A stretch of 64,000 bases of DNA from Tricholoma matsutake. Taxonomy: Eukaryota > Basidiomycota > Agaricomycetes > Agaricales > Tricholomataceae. The notes under the pieces are model-generated. The model was given only the letters and a program-made list of their open reading frames with translations, did not search any database and had not been told where the DNA came from. The stretch's first letter is position 1. Each line of letters begins with the position of its first letter. The stretch spans positions 7,626,001 through 7,690,000 of the forward strand of contig AP026546.1 of the NCBI GenBank assembly GCA_026075535.2, in the 5' to 3' direction. This document shows positions 1 to 11,184 of this stretch, in pieces. Both the position numbers and the translations under genes were made by a program.

Positions 1-906
1 AGCAGCAATTATCGTACCAGTATCAGTTTTGCAGTAATAGATACAGGATTCACAAGAAAGACAGGTGAATCCCCAATTGAGCATTTGTGCATTGAGAGTT
101 TGATTCCAAATACGTCCACTCTGCTTCATACCATACAGGCCACACTGGAGCTGCCAAACCCAGTCCTCCTTGCCTGGCTCCTCAAATCCTGTAGGCTGCT
201 GCATATATTGAATTTTGTTGTCCGGGAGTAAGCCATAGAGAAAAGCAGTTTTTATATCTATTTTTTGTGTGTCCCATCTGAGAGAGGTGGCAATGTGTAG
301 GAGAATCTGCCAAGATTCCATGCGTGCAGTTGGTGAGGTGGTTTTAGTGTAATCCCTGCCATAAATCTACTCATGACCCCTGAGAACAAGGCATACCTTC
401 CACCTAATAGGGGTGCCCACTTCATCACGCTTGATATGGAAGACAGGTTTCCCATGTTTAATACACTTCCCTGGTGGGACCTCGGACTGAGGTATCAACT
501 TATAGACTCCTATCTCCTTCAATAAGTTCAATTCATTGCGGTACCCATGTTCCCAACATGCTGCATCAGCTGAGTTCTTGGCCTCATCCCAAGTTTTTGG
601 CTCATCCTCAAATTGAAGTGATTCTGGATCAAAATCTGCCATTTCTGAGATCAGGGCCTGAAGTTGATGCACCTGATCGCCCAAATCAAGATTATGAAAT
701 GATTGATGAAGTTCTTCGATGACATCATGATCATGATAGGTGGATTGATTTGGAACATGGTCTGATCTGGCAGCAACAAGTGCAGCCCGATGTTCCCACC
801 ATGCCTCCTTGATCCAAGCAGTGCTTTCCAGAGAGTCACACACAGCAGCATCAGTTCTGGTAATTGCAGGGCCACCATTAGCATTCTTCTCAGTGGGTAT
901 AATCAT
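1..906 (-). pseudogene. Copia reverse transcriptase (RVT_2) N-terminal half, partial
   Basis: Translating the minus strand gives the start of a Ty1/Copia RT: an opening W-D-E-A block, then IDIKTAFLYGLL and YGMKQSGRIWN, both diagnostic of the RVT_2 family. The domain copies element RNA into cDNA in cytoplasmic virus-like particles. An in-frame TAG follows the LRGHE segment (near 364-366), where the family usually has glutamine, so the frame is broken there. The catalytic YxDD region and RNase H would lie left of base 1. The upstream integrase frame ends near 1437; the 530 bases between are degenerate linker with no intact frame. Confidence 0.88.
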
Positions 907-1436
907 GTGGGTTGATCAATGTATTGACTGGGCTGGTGGTGGTAGTGGTGGGGCTGTGTTATGAGAATGCGCATCAGGGACAACAGAATTATGAACAGAC
1001 TCATCATCAACATCATTTTGCAAAATGGGACCCAGGAAGGGGGTTGGCTTCCAATGGAGTCAATATTTCCATCCTCCTGTAGCATGCTGGGTGGGGGTGG
1101 TACATGGCCATCATGGCTCTCAAGGAATCTGACATGATATGAGCTATGGAGCTTATGCATGGTGCAGTCATAACATCGGTACAACTTCAATTTCAGGTCA
1201 TAACCTCCCAAGATGCATTCAATTGACCGCTCATAGATCTTGGGATTATCCTTCTTGGGGATAAGTACAAATGCCCTGCATCCAATTTTGCAAAGGTAAG
1301 AGTAGTCAGGTTTTCTCTTGTACCATAATTCCCAAGGTGTTAGGCCTGCAAGAGAACGTGTTGTAGTCTTTGCATGTAAATGAGCAGCTGTGAGGTAGAA
1401 TTTGTCCCATAGATAAGAGGGCAGTCCTGCATAAAT

Positions 1437-2447
1437 TCACATTGTGCGTGCTTTGGCCATTAGTGTTCTATGCATTTGCTCAACACAGCCTATATGTGCA
1501 GAAGTGTAAGGAGCTGTGAAGCATTGATTGGTACCCCTAGTCTTCAACCAGCTCTCCATTTCAAGTGATTTAAGTTCACCATTATTGGTGATATAGGTTT
1601 TGACCTTGAGTCCAGTTTTGTTCTCCTGAGAAAGCTCCCAAGCCCTGAGTTCAGAGAAAGCATCGTGTTTATTTTGTAAGGGTATAGACCATGGGAAGGA
1701 AGTGTAGTTGTCTACTATATCCATGATATAACGGTTGCCTGCTTGCGATACGACAGCATGTGGCCCAGATAGGTCCACCCACACCTTTTCCAGTTTCCTT
1801 GTCACTTTATGACCCAGTCCTTCCTGACGTTTCTTGGGAACTGGTGTTTTTGTCTGCTTGCCAAGAATGCATGAATCACATTTAGGCAATTTTTGGAAAG
1901 AGGCAAGCGGCACACCAGTGAGAGCACCCTTTTTGGCCATATCCCAGAGAGCCTGGTAGTTTGCATGACCCAGACGGTGATGCCAAGTTTTGAGAGTAGG
2001 GGACTTGTGAACTGCAAGTGCATGATCAACCTCAGCTGATGGAATATTAAGTGTGTAAAGTTTCCTGGAGAAGTGGGTGCTGTGAGCAATGAAAGCACTG
2101 GAGAATTTGTCAGTGACCCAACAGGCATCAGCATCAAAATGAGCAACAGCATTAGAGTCATCTGCAAGTGTGCCCACCAATATTAACCAAACTGCCAAGT
2201 TTGGGATGTAGAGAGTGTTATGTAAGATGATTGATGGACCCCAGGCTATTCTTAGCTGTATATCTCCAACACCAATGGCGGCAATAGATGAACCGCCAAC
2301 ACCTTTGACTGACCTAGGTGGAATGGGGTGCAGGCTAAGAAAATCAGATCTGTCAGGGGATATATGAACTGTTGCCCCAGAGTCAATGATAAAAGGGAGA
2401 TCATCCAAGGTAATATGTGAGTGTTGAGTCTGGTTAAGGGGTTCCAC
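1437..2447 (-). pseudogene. Copia protease and integrase segment
   Basis: The 336-residue frame opens near an aspartic protease active site (FIIDSGATVHIS; catalytic Asp in DSGA). A GAG-pre-integrase zinc-binding segment follows (HHRLGHANYQAL ... CDSCILGK, an H-H-C-C pattern). Then comes the integrase core, with first Asp in KVWVDLSGP, a second position in ITNNGELKS where the family has D (D to N, so a catalytic residue is lost), and Glu in GCVEQMHRTL. The element protein would cut the polyprotein and join cDNA to host DNA. The frame is open, but loss of the second acid and truncation relative to full pol make it non-functional. Confidence 0.9.
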
Positions 2448-2639
2448 AGTGAGAGCAATGTCATCGAGGGGTAAAGTATGATGCTTTCAGTCAACAGTGG
2501 TAGTAGGCTCCTCCTCAACAGCATGCCACCCCTTGTACTCTATGATGTCAGGGGGGTCAACAGGTAAAGGGTTGTGAGCAAGTCCTGCAAATTCCGGTGC
2601 AGGTGGGGTTGATGCCTCAGAGTCAATCATGACAGTGAA

Positions 2640-3531
2640 TGCTCAACTGTTAATATCCTTTACAGTGACAGGAACCTTGGAGGTACTAGTGGGCAGTGGT
2701 TTCTTCTCACGAGCCACCTTGTGAGCAGCAATCAATTCCTCCAGTGACTTCCCAGCCATACCACTGCCAGGTTTAATGCAGTATTGCTTTGTGTGCCCCT
2801 GCTTCCCACAGTTAGTGTTGGTACAAGTCGGTGCATTAGGGGACCTGGAAGGCTTGGGCTGTGCTGCAAGGGTGATATGGGTTTTAGAGTCATTGCAGTC
2901 ATCATTCTCAAGTAGGGATTGCTCATTCTCCAGGAATAAGTGGATATCCTTAGATCCATATGGGGCTTCAATAGAGGAAGCAGCAATGTCTCAAGAAATA
3001 TTGGAGTGGGCATGGGGGAAATTGTCACTAAGGGAATTGAGTAGAGCGATGCAGCAGAGGAGGTTGGCTTTTATGTCACCCATGGCAAAGGTGCATTCTA
3101 TTAATGCACAAATCTTTTCTGCTGTCTCAGGGAGTGGCATGTCCTTTGTGCATTGAATGGAGTTGCAGAAGCTGAACCTGGCGTACCGGTCCTTCCTTCT
3201 GATGGTGGTCCTGAAGGATCTTCCAATTTACCTCAGGGCCCTTCTTCATGTCCAGGAATTGTCATTCAGAGGAAGAAACACTGGACACAATAGAGGCATA
3301 TGCAAGGTGGGAATTTGCCCTCCAGTTGGCAAGCACATGGAGCTCGGTAGGGGTGGGCTCAGGTATATCACCCATAACATACTCGTAAAGGCTGTTTAGA
3401 GATAGAGCAATAATGTTTTCCTTGCACTATTCTTTGTAATTAGATTTGAGTTTGTCAAGCTTCTCCCCAGTATATTGTATGGAAAGTTTGATAAGAGAAA
3501 TAGATGGGGGGTCAATAGTATCGGTACCCAT
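2640..3531 (-). pseudogene. Copia gag with variant zinc knuckle
   Basis: The gag starts at an ATG complementary to 3529-3531 (MGTDTIDPPS). It encodes the capsid/nucleocapsid protein that packages element RNA. Near 2770-2835 there is a CX4CX4HX4C knuckle (CTNTNCGKQGHTKQYC), with four rather than two residues between the first two cysteines. It is followed by the KPGSGMAGK motif also seen in copia B. An early TAG replaces the Trp expected in NYKEWCKE (preserved in copia B), and several later frame changes break the gene. The match to copia B across gag is clear by eye. Confidence 0.8.
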
Positions 3532-3616
3532 GGTAGGAAATCAATGGTTAGTGGGTGATGAATTGTAAAAGGAGAATATGGAAATGCAATGGTAGACGAG
3601 CAGGGTTTGTGAAAGA

Positions 3617-3771
3617 CAAAGGGCTGATCCAAGATGAAAGTGATCGGGGAAACGGATCAAAAGATATGATGTAGTGGAATGTCAAGTGGCTAGACAAAGG
3701 GCTGATCCGAGATGAAAGTGATTGGGGAAACAGATCAAAAGATATGACGTAGTGGAATGTTGAGTGGCTAG
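3617..3771. repeat. Tandem duplication of about 78 bp beside the copia LTR
   Basis: The block beginning ACAAAGGGCTGATCC occurs twice in a row (about 3617-3694 and 3695-3771), differing at a few bases. It lies in the leader between gag and LTR, and its second half runs into the LTR end. The corresponding copia B leader (about 34960-35019) has one copy. Confidence 0.75.
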
Positions 3772-4088
3772 GATACTTTCTTCCATTGTTTAAAAATGAT
3801 GGGAGTGGCCCATAACCTGTAGAAAGTGGATCCTAGTACAAATAAGATCGTCTAAAGGGTACAGTAAGTATAGGCATATAAGTAAGTGGTATAAAATGTG
3901 CTCACCTCAGTCTCTGTACAAGTGACTGAGGTGGTAACTAAAGTATGTACTGTATATATATATGTATTGTGTATAACAAAGAGAATTAGAGATAAAGGGG
4001 GCTCAGTAATGAACCGTAGACACACATCAAAGGAAAAGGTTAAATATAGTGCACACATCAAAATGATACTCACAGTGTATTCTTAGCA
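3758..4088 (-). repeat. Copia A 5' LTR
   Basis: The LTR starts TGTTGAGTGGCTAGG and ends CTTAGCA in plus-strand reading, so its ends are inverted relatives (TGTTGAG/CTCAACA in copy B). It aligns with 35020-35434, sharing the internal palindrome CTCAGTCTCTGTACAAGTGA. A TATATATA tract lies inside. About 340 bases to its right (4089-4431) contain nothing I recognise. Confidence 0.75.
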
Positions 4089-4431
4089 AGGTGACTGCAG
4101 GCGCATGCATTCTCAACAGATGGGGCTTGATTTTTGCTCAGCACCAGGTAAGTGTAATAATTCTCATTCTTGCTCCTACTCAGACACTCTTTTACAGTCA
4201 TTCATGCCTCTTTGGAACAACCAAATACCAATAATGTCTGGAAATTTTGTATACCAAGTTAAAAGACATTCTGAATTGACAGGATTTATGCAATACATAT
4301 GATATATCTATGAAGCACTTCAAAATCACTATTGGACAATGTTAAATGGTGTAGCAGACATAATCAGTGCAGAAGGTCATTATTAGTCAAAACTGGGTCA
4401 TTGATACAAAGCCACATCAAGGTGTGATTTC

Positions 4432-6766
4432 TAATTGCTACCTAGATCATCATCTATCAACATCTGGTCCAGATCCTGCTCATCCTCCTCACTACTCTCA
4501 TCCTCAGGATTAAAATCAGCTACCATAGGCTTGCGAAGGGCCTTTTCCATGGTTGGCATCTTTGGCTTCATCCATCTTGGCTTGCAACAGTCATATTTTG
4601 CATTGTCTCATTCAATTGTCCACTTCTTCACATCTTCATCCCATCCACTCTTCAAGTCAGCATTCCACCCCTTTCGATCCATCTCACACACTTTCCATAT
4701 GTCCATTGCTTCATTATACTTTTCCTTGGCTTTTTTCTTCACTGCGGCTTCTTCAACCACCTTATCTTGGCTGTCCTGCCATTCCTTGACACCTGCAATG
4801 ATGTCGAGTTGCGTTAGGATCTTCGCTTGGCTGTCCATGTTAATCTTGCTTGTCTTCCTCTTTTTTGATTTCTTCTCCTCTTGGGCTTGCAACTGTCCCC
4901 TCACACTCTTGAGGTACATTGAATGCAAGACAGTCTGAGCTTGCATCCCCTGCATCACTCTCTTCTGTGCATCCACAATCATGTTACTGGCACGTAATGC
5001 TTCCTGTAGATTTCTCTCCAACTCGGTGGTTGGTACTGTATCTAGAACCAAGGTATCCTGCTCATTCAGAGGTGACATAGTGGTAGTGAAAATGGGTGGC
5101 AATGTGGATGTCGACAGAATAGGTGAGCTTGAAACTAGAAATGATGAAGATGTCATTGCTAATGATGCTATCGCATGTCATACAGGTGTGTATGAAGAAT
5201 TTGGTGATCCTGTGGTTCTCTCAGGTCTTCTGGTAACTCCTCAATCTCCTGCCACTTGTGTTTGCATGCATTGTGATGGGATATCAAACCAATGAGTTCG
5301 TGGACTGGGCTGGTTAATCCAAGCAGGAGAAGGCTGGTTGTCGATGTCTCAAGGCTAGGTGCCATCATCTCTGTCTCTGTGGTAACAACATCAGGATTAT
5401 ATGGCACTATTCCTGTCTTTGCAAAAGCCACCTGAATGTTACTCTCCGTGAATGCGCGAACATGCACCTTGGCATAGACTGTCATGAAGTTCAGTTTACT
5501 CATGGCAGGTCCTCGTGCTTCAAATCTGTCTCGTTCATCACTCCATGCCCATTTCAAGAATGACATCAAGCCCTTGATATACATGAGTGGAATGTGAAGG
5601 ATAGCACAACACGACAATGTTGTTGTCCCATGCATACTTCAGGAAGCTGAGTGTATAGTGCAAACTATGGCCATCAACAAGAAGGAGTCAAGTTCGTCCA
5701 TCTGCCTTTGCTGTTGTTTGCAGGTCCCAGTCTTTGAGCCAGGATACACCAATCTCACCCAATGTGTACCCTTTCTTTTGATAGCCCATTCTGAGGAGAA
5801 CAATGAGCTTCAATCATATTATCTTATGAGTTTTGGTACCTCACATCCAATGGGTTGTTCTGCAGCCACTTTGTCTGGAATGCCTCCCCTTTGTAAATAA
5901 CAGTGGGTGCAATGGTAGTTCCATTAGCGCAGATAGTGGGTAAGACTGTGATGTTTTCTTGATTTCTGCTTCATTGCTGATGCTATATTTTAGCTCCTGC
6001 TGGGCCAATGACCCACTCTGTCACACCTATGCCTGACTGTATCCCTGTCTCATCTGCATCATAGACCAACTCATCTGGAATGTTATACTTTTCTCTTACT
6101 TCCTTCAGTATTGCAAAATATTCTTCCTTTGTTATTGGATTGACAGCATGACCACAAGAGCCATCAAGTGCACTAGACCAATACATTCCGAGCCTATTGT
6201 GATGTTTTGTGATGAAGTGGTTCCCCCAGTCCCTGCCCAGGCCTCTCTCGGGAAAGTCTTTGCCCAAACCGTGCTGTAAGACTGCCTCAACATGCTCCTT
6301 CAACCATCGTGGACTAAGTGGGAAGCCCTGTTGTGCCATCTCAATTGCAAACTTCATGATAATCTCATGTTCCTGCTCTGTCAACCAACTCTTTTTCCCA
6401 TTAGACTGAGTCAAAGTTACACCACCTTTTGCATGGCAGATCAAGGTGTTAAATGAGAGAGGGATACACCTGCCTGTTGTGGCAAAGTGAGCATCTGATG
6501 TGTCTTGACAGATTTGATGCGATGATTTCTTTTTTTCCCCAGGTGTGAGAGATCTCTGCTGTTCTTTTGCATAGGTCTTTGAAGCATAAGCTTTGAGATC
6601 ATCCACTTCCTTCCTGTTGATCTGGTTTTTAAGTTCTTGGGACTTTGCCTTGTTCACCATGGTGTGTAGGAGTGCTTTTTGCATCTCGCTTTGGTCTCAC
6701 TTCCATTTTTGGATTCCTAATTGGGCGAGCATGATGTGACTTCACACGATGCTTGCTTTTGCTCAT
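4432..6766 (-). pseudogene. Pogo-like (Tc1/mariner superfamily) DDE transposase, broken
   Basis: Start ATG near 6764-6766 (MSKSKHRVK); stop TAG at about 4432. The N-terminal part (6766-6000) has the helix-turn-helix and CENP-B-type DNA-binding layout (LTEQEHEIIMKFAIEMAQQG and PRWLKEHVEAVL), leading into the catalytic domain with VYDADETGIQSG, where the DE pair sits at the first catalytic acid. The middle (5635-5168) carries the conserved AMSKLNFMTVYAKVHVRAFT and GIVPYNPDVV blocks. The tail (5156-4432) is a lysine/glutamate-rich coiled coil ending in an acidic stretch (EDESSEEDEQDLDQM). Frameshifts lie near 6690 and 5165, and part of the catalytic domain near 5640-5980 is degraded. The family cuts and pastes DNA at TA targets. 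I did not find its TIRs. Confidence 0.85.
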
Positions 6767-7105
6767 TGAGAACCTTTGCTTGATTTCCTCTTTACACCAG
6801 ATGGATATCCTAGAAATGACTATCTCAAGTTCATTATGCAAGGTATGCTGATAATATTGTCACAAAAAATTCATGCAATATAAGTTACTCTTCGTATATT
6901 ACCTGAAACAAAATTCAAATTTTGGTCAAAACCAGCTACAAATTACTCTCCTGTAAGATCTAATAGCTGCACCAGTCCATGGTTCTACATATGTATACAT
7001 ATAAGCTACTCAATGGATATTATAAAAAGTCCAAGGGTATTTGTGCAGATTTGAGATCATCAGTGTTGTTTGTATCATTGACCCTGATGTATCAAAGAGG
7101 CATGA

Positions 7106-7390
7106 ATGACTGTAGCATCATCAGTGGATGCTGAACATGCATTCTCAGTTGGAAGGCTTGAGATCAATCACCTTCAGCATAACACCAGCCCACAGACCTT
7201 CAAGGCTCAAGTTGCAGTTGGATCTTGGGCCAAAACTCCACTCTATCCAGGACTTTCAGAAACCATTAAGATTGTTCAGAAGCAAATGGGAAGTGAAGAG
7301 CAGGTGGGACCTCAGAAAGAAGTTGATGAGACTGAGTTGGAAGATGAGTTAGAAGAGACAGATGAGGAACCCAGGTTTTGGAGAACTTGA
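7106..7390 (+). pseudogene. hAT transposase C-terminal dimerisation domain fragment
   Basis: The 94-residue frame contains ASSVDAEHAFSVGRLEIN and HLQHNTSPQTFKAQV, the hAT-family dimerisation signature of fungal copies (SS..AER.FS.G...N). An acidic tail follows. The rest of the transposase is absent upstream, where only intron-like sequence ending TTTGTGCAG (near 7050) is seen, so this is the last exon of a deleted element. No TIR can be assigned to it. The hAT-type MITE at 7541 lies just downstream, but nothing visible links the two. Confidence 0.8.
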
Positions 7391-7540
7391 ATTGTAATTG
7401 TACAAATTCCTATGGTATTTCAGATGTATTTGGAAGGTTTCAAAGTAATATTTATTGGTGTAAAACCATTTCTTGATTAAAAGAAGCAGTCTTAAGTACA
7501 AATTTTACTCAGTATAATAAATAACATCATGTGTGCCAAC

Positions 7541-7913
7541 TAGTGTTGCCATGACTTCAAGTCAGATTTTTTAATTGCTGTATATCTCTGTAAGTACATC
7601 ATTGTAAAACGTAAACTAATCGGCTCTGGGTACATATTTATCACCCCTATCGACCAATCCAAAAATTATGTAAATCAGATCACTACATCTTGAGTTATTG
7701 ACCAACTAAGATTCCAACTTTTTTGATGTACAAAAGTCAGTATTGTAGTTGGTCAATAACTCAAGATGTAGTGATCTGATTTACGTAATTTTTAGATTGG
7801 TCGATAGCATCGATAAATATGTACCCAGCGCCAATTAGTTTAGGTTTTACAATGATGTACTTACAGAGATATACAGCAATTAAAAAGTCTGACTTGAAGT
7901 CATGGCAACACAG
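7541..7913. mobile_element. hAT-type foldback MITE with 8-bp target duplication
   Basis: The 373-bp element is almost entirely two inverted arms of about 180 bp around a short centre near 7710-7740. Tips are TAGTGTTGCCATGAC and its complement ending GGCAACACAG. The 8 bases GTGCCAAC occur immediately on both sides (7533-7540 and 7914-7921), matching the 8-bp duplication of hAT transposons, and the YA-GTG tips fit that superfamily. It has no coding capacity, so it would need a transposase from elsewhere. A second MITE with the same tip lies at 44579-44924. Confidence 0.92.
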
Positions 7914-8009
7914 GTGCCAACTGCCAACAGGACACTCCAGCAGGTAATTGACCTTGCTAAACCATTTTAATAGACCATGATACATATATTAGAGCATTTG
8001 AGAGCATAA

Positions 8010-8128
8010 AAAATAGTAGTATTCATATATCCAGGATACCCATGGATGATCCATGGATGCCACCTATATCCATGGACTTTAGTACATCATCCATGGATAT
8101 TCACCCAGATGGACCTGGGTCCATCCAC
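8010..8128. repeat. Terminal fragment of a DNA element built from CCATGGAT-type repeats
   Basis: The motif ATCCATGGAT and relatives (CCATGGATG, ATATCCATGG) recur several times, then the sequence switches abruptly at about 8128 into gypsy gag. This resembles the short internally repeated ends of the other TIR elements here, but the opposite end is not present. Confidence 0.4.
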
Positions 8129-9325
8129 GGTAGTCCCTAGCTGTGGGGAAGCTGGGCACAGGGCCGGAGCATGTCCCCATCATCAGGATATCCATATGCT
8201 CACCCCCAAGGGGTGAGATGAACTCCTCCAAGACCTGTTGGCACTTGTAGATGTTGAGGAAGCAAAGGATCAGGTTGCAGAGGAGATCAAGTCAGAAGTT
8301 GTAGAGGAGCAGGATTTTTCTATTCACAACAAGTGAATTGTACACCCTCACTGCCTGTCCATAACCACTTTGAAGTTTTGTCAGTTGAATCCCTGGAGAA
8401 TGAATCTATTTCCATGACTGTTCCCCTCTCTGACCCTTCAAAGTTGGCTGAAGATGTACCTGCTCTTCCCATCTCTCCCTCTGCTCCACACCCCAAAATT
8501 AAATCATGGGAGTGCAAACTACCACACAAATATATTGTTGCATCCACTCCCTCTACACATTCCTTGAACCTAGCAATTGAACTACAGACTACCAACATTG
8601 AACAGATACTTAGTGTCTCTGCACTCCTGGACTCTGGTGTGTCTGGTCTCTTCATCAATGCCCATCTCGCCCAACAACATCGCCTGATAACTCACTCACT
8701 CTTGCATCTGATACCTCTTTATAATGTGGATGGGTCCCCAAATGAAGCTGGTGCCATCCGAGAGGTTGTAGACCTTGTCCCCCATTACAGAGATCATAGT
8801 GAGCATGCCCTTTTTGCTGTCACTCATTTAGGAAAGCAGAAGGGAATTTTGGGCTATCCATGGCTTTGAGACCATAACCCAGAGGTCAACTGGTGTACCA
8901 GGGAGGTTACAATGAACCAGTGTCCATCCCGCTGTTGCACTTGTTTCACAGAAGCCAGACAAGAATGTCGTGGACAAAGGGCCTCAATACAACGTACTCA
9001 GAAGTGTCATGCCAGACCCCTGCCTATACCTGAAGTGGAGTTAGAAGGGGTTCCTGATCTGATGCCGGACTCGGATGATGATGATGAGGAGCCAGAGGAA
9101 GTGGAGGAAGGTGATCAGATCTTCTACACTGCAATTTGTCCATTGCATGAGCTACATTGAACATATCCCAATGCCTCACCAAGGCCTTCTACAAAAACAA
9201 TGCTGCTAAATCCTCTACTGATTCCTTGCTTCCTCATCTCCATGAGTTTGGGGACATGTTCTCCAAGGAATCATTTGACTCTCTCCCTGCGTGCAAGCCA
9301 TGCAATCATGCAATCAAACTCACTG
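8129..9325 (+). pseudogene. Gypsy gag-protease fragment (copy of gypsy B)
   Basis: The fragment begins inside the gag zinc knuckle (CGEAGHRAGACP), runs through an aspartic protease domain (LLDSGVSGLFI; gypsy B has LLDSGATGLFI) and ends in the acidic linker before RT (DSDDDDEEPEEVEEGD). It aligns base for base with about 37697-38905 with scattered transitions. Gag stop (TGA in AAGTGAATT) and protease start overlap in the -1 frame at 8333, as in gypsy B. In-frame TGAs replace arginine (WL*DHNP) and glycine or arginine (LTPKG*DELL). Both ends are abrupt and no LTR is attached. Confidence 0.88.
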
Positions 9326-9589
9326 TGCTCCAGGATACCTCAGGAATGTATGATTCACATGCTTCCTAAATATCCTCTGACACTTGAGAAGATTTTTTCA
9401 TTCTCCAAATATCATTCACACTGCATATGATATACCAAAAAGTTATTATATTTCATATATAATACATAGATTTGATATGTAACTACGCTACATATACACC
9501 CTCTCATCATCATCATTGTCACCCCCCTCTTGTTGTCATCATCCCCCTCTCTTGTTGTTGTCTCCCCTCTTTAGGGTTCATCATGGGTA

Positions 9590-10338
9590 CACCTGCAGGT
9601 GGGATTAGAACTTACCATACCCATACCCATGTACACCACACCCACTGGTAACACCATACCCATGGGTATGGTGTTATACCATGGTGTCAGCAAAATCACT
9701 GCAGTGTCATTACTGTGAGTGATTTACTGCAGTTTTCCTCCCCTTATGCTTCCCCTACAGCCCAGTCTGTGAGCAATGGCTCATAGCTGTGGCAGCAGGG
9801 GGTGCACAGGGTCAGAGGGTTGCAGTCATCATTTCCCTCATCCCTAGGGTGCACCCATGAACCACCCCATGAGCAGTGGCTCATGGGCATGGAGTGGGTG
9901 CCATGTCATTGTCATTGTCATCATGTTAGTCCCCCCCTGTCATCGTAGACATGTTACACCCACAATGAGCAGTTGCTCATAGACATGGGGGCAGGTGCCA
10001 TCTGCAGTGGTGTGGTGTGGGGTGTGGACAGCCTCGGTGACATGGCATGGGTTTTGTCAACCTGTATGGGTTGTGGGTGTGGGTGCATGCAGGTATGGGT
10101 ACAGGCAAAGACTCTACTACCTGTGAGCTTTCTAACACACTAAAAATTAAGCAAAACGGTCAAGAATTGAGTAAGTTAAGATCAAAATGATCTTCTATGA
10201 TTGTTTTCATCATAATTTACTCAGTTCAGAACTGTTTTGCTTAATTTTTGGTGCATTTTGATGGGAAAACCTGCGGGATCACAGGTACAGGTATGAGTAA
10301 GGCACATGATACCCATGGGAATACCCATGCTATTGCCT
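9590..10338. repeat. DNA-transposon debris with ACCCATACCC subterminal repeats
   Basis: The left part is dense in ACCCATACCC and GGTATGGTG words that fold on each other. The right limit (10338) is CCCATGCTATTGCCTA, nearly the same as the limit at 12907 (CCCATGCCATTGCCTA), suggesting a shared element terminus. Three palindromes of the GAGCAGYTGCTC family lie inside. No protein-coding frame is convincing. Confidence 0.45.
10142..10250. repeat. Imperfect hairpin, about 45-bp arms
   Basis: AAAAATTAAGCAAAAC near the left end and GTTTTGCTTAATTTTTG near the right end are inverted copies, and the arms continue with GAATTGAGTAA / TTACTCAGTTC. It interrupts the ACCCATACCC repeat debris and may be a small foldback element. 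No target duplication is evident. Confidence 0.6.
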
Positions 10339-10439
10339 AGTGGATGTGTTGTGCTCAAGGTGGCTCATTTACCCATCATCCACCTGACAAGCAGTGGCTC
10401 ATCAGCATGGGGTGGGTGCTCCATCATTGTCTGCTGGCA

Positions 10440-10900
10440 GTGTTGGTCCTGGTCCTGGTGCCAGTGTCATGGTCCCCCTCCCACCCTCTCTGTGTCACTC
10501 TCCTCCTCCCCCTTGTCTGCACCCATGAAACACCCTACAAGCAGATGCTCGTAGGCATGGGGCTAGTGCTGGTGTCTCCCCTCCCCCCCATCTTCTCATC
10601 TTCCCTCCCTGTCTCCCCCTCATTGTCTCCCCTCCTCATCTCCCAGTGTTTCCCCCTTGTTTGGTCTCCCTCCCCCTGGTCTCCCTCCCCCTCCCCCTTG
10701 TCTGGTCTCCCTGGTCTCCCTCTCCCCCTGGTCTCCCCCCTCCTTTGTCTTGCTTCCCCTTGTCTCACCCCCTGTCTCGCCTGTCTCCCTCATTGTTGGC
10801 CAGTGCTGTAGTCATCATTGTCCAGTGCTGTGGTCATCATTGTCTGGTGCTGGTGGTCCTGGGTCATTGTTGTTGTTGTTCCACCCACCGTCCACCTCAC
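10440..10900. repeat. Polypyrimidine tract (C/T-rich, low complexity)
   Basis: Runs of CTCCCTCCCC and CCCCTGGTCTCCC dominate about 450 bases on the plus strand. Long open frames here on both strands are compositional. T1 (31740-32180) and T3 (58330-58650) have the same kind of tract at a similar place relative to the GAGCAGYTGCTC palindromes. Confidence 0.75.
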
Positions 10901-11184
10901 GAGCAGTTGCTTGTGAGGCTGGAGGCAGGTGGTGTGTTCCCGCCATCTTGTTCACTTCCCTGCTGTGCAGGTGGTTGTCATGGTTGCTGTCAACACCCAT
11001 CCACCCCATGAGCAGTTGCTCATGGGCATGGGGAGGGTGCTGGGGTTGTCATCAGTGACATGGCAGGTGCAGAACCTGGGGGGGGTACCTGGCTGTGGGG
11101 CCCTCATTTCTGGCTTATGGTGGTAGTATCAACCTGTAAAACAAGTTGTTAGTATGATTGAATATGCAAGAAATGAGAAGAAAA

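Larger units (their letters stand above)
1..4088 (-). mobile_element. Ty1/Copia LTR retrotransposon A, truncated by the window edge
   Basis: Order on the minus strand is LTR (3758-4088), gag, protease, integrase, reverse transcriptase, which is the Copia order (integrase before RT). The RT continues beyond base 1, so the second LTR is outside the window. Coding parts are interrupted by stops and frame changes, so this copy is dead. A second copy of the same family (copia B, 32966-35434) shares the LTR ends and the gag-protease region. Confidence 0.9.
9771..11027. repeat. Dispersed palindrome family, core GAGCAGYTGCTC (seven copies)
   Basis: Copies start near 9771, 9871, 9967, 10388, 10539, 10901 and 11010. 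The typical form is CCCATGAGCAGTTGCTCATG, an imperfect palindrome, usually followed by GGCATGGGGTGGGTGC. Related copies occur in T1 (31971, 32193) and T3 (58121, 58205, 58291, 58428, 58531). Spacing is irregular (about 95-420 bp). Confidence 0.75.

Noticed and set aside
1802..2524. Secondary minus-strand frames overlapping the copia integrase
   Set aside because: Out-of-phase shadows of the protease-integrase frame.
10344..11058. Several open frames of 100-155 codons on the plus strand
   Set aside because: They lie in polypyrimidine and repeat DNA and read as Ser/Pro/Leu runs on all frames; open by composition, with no domain.
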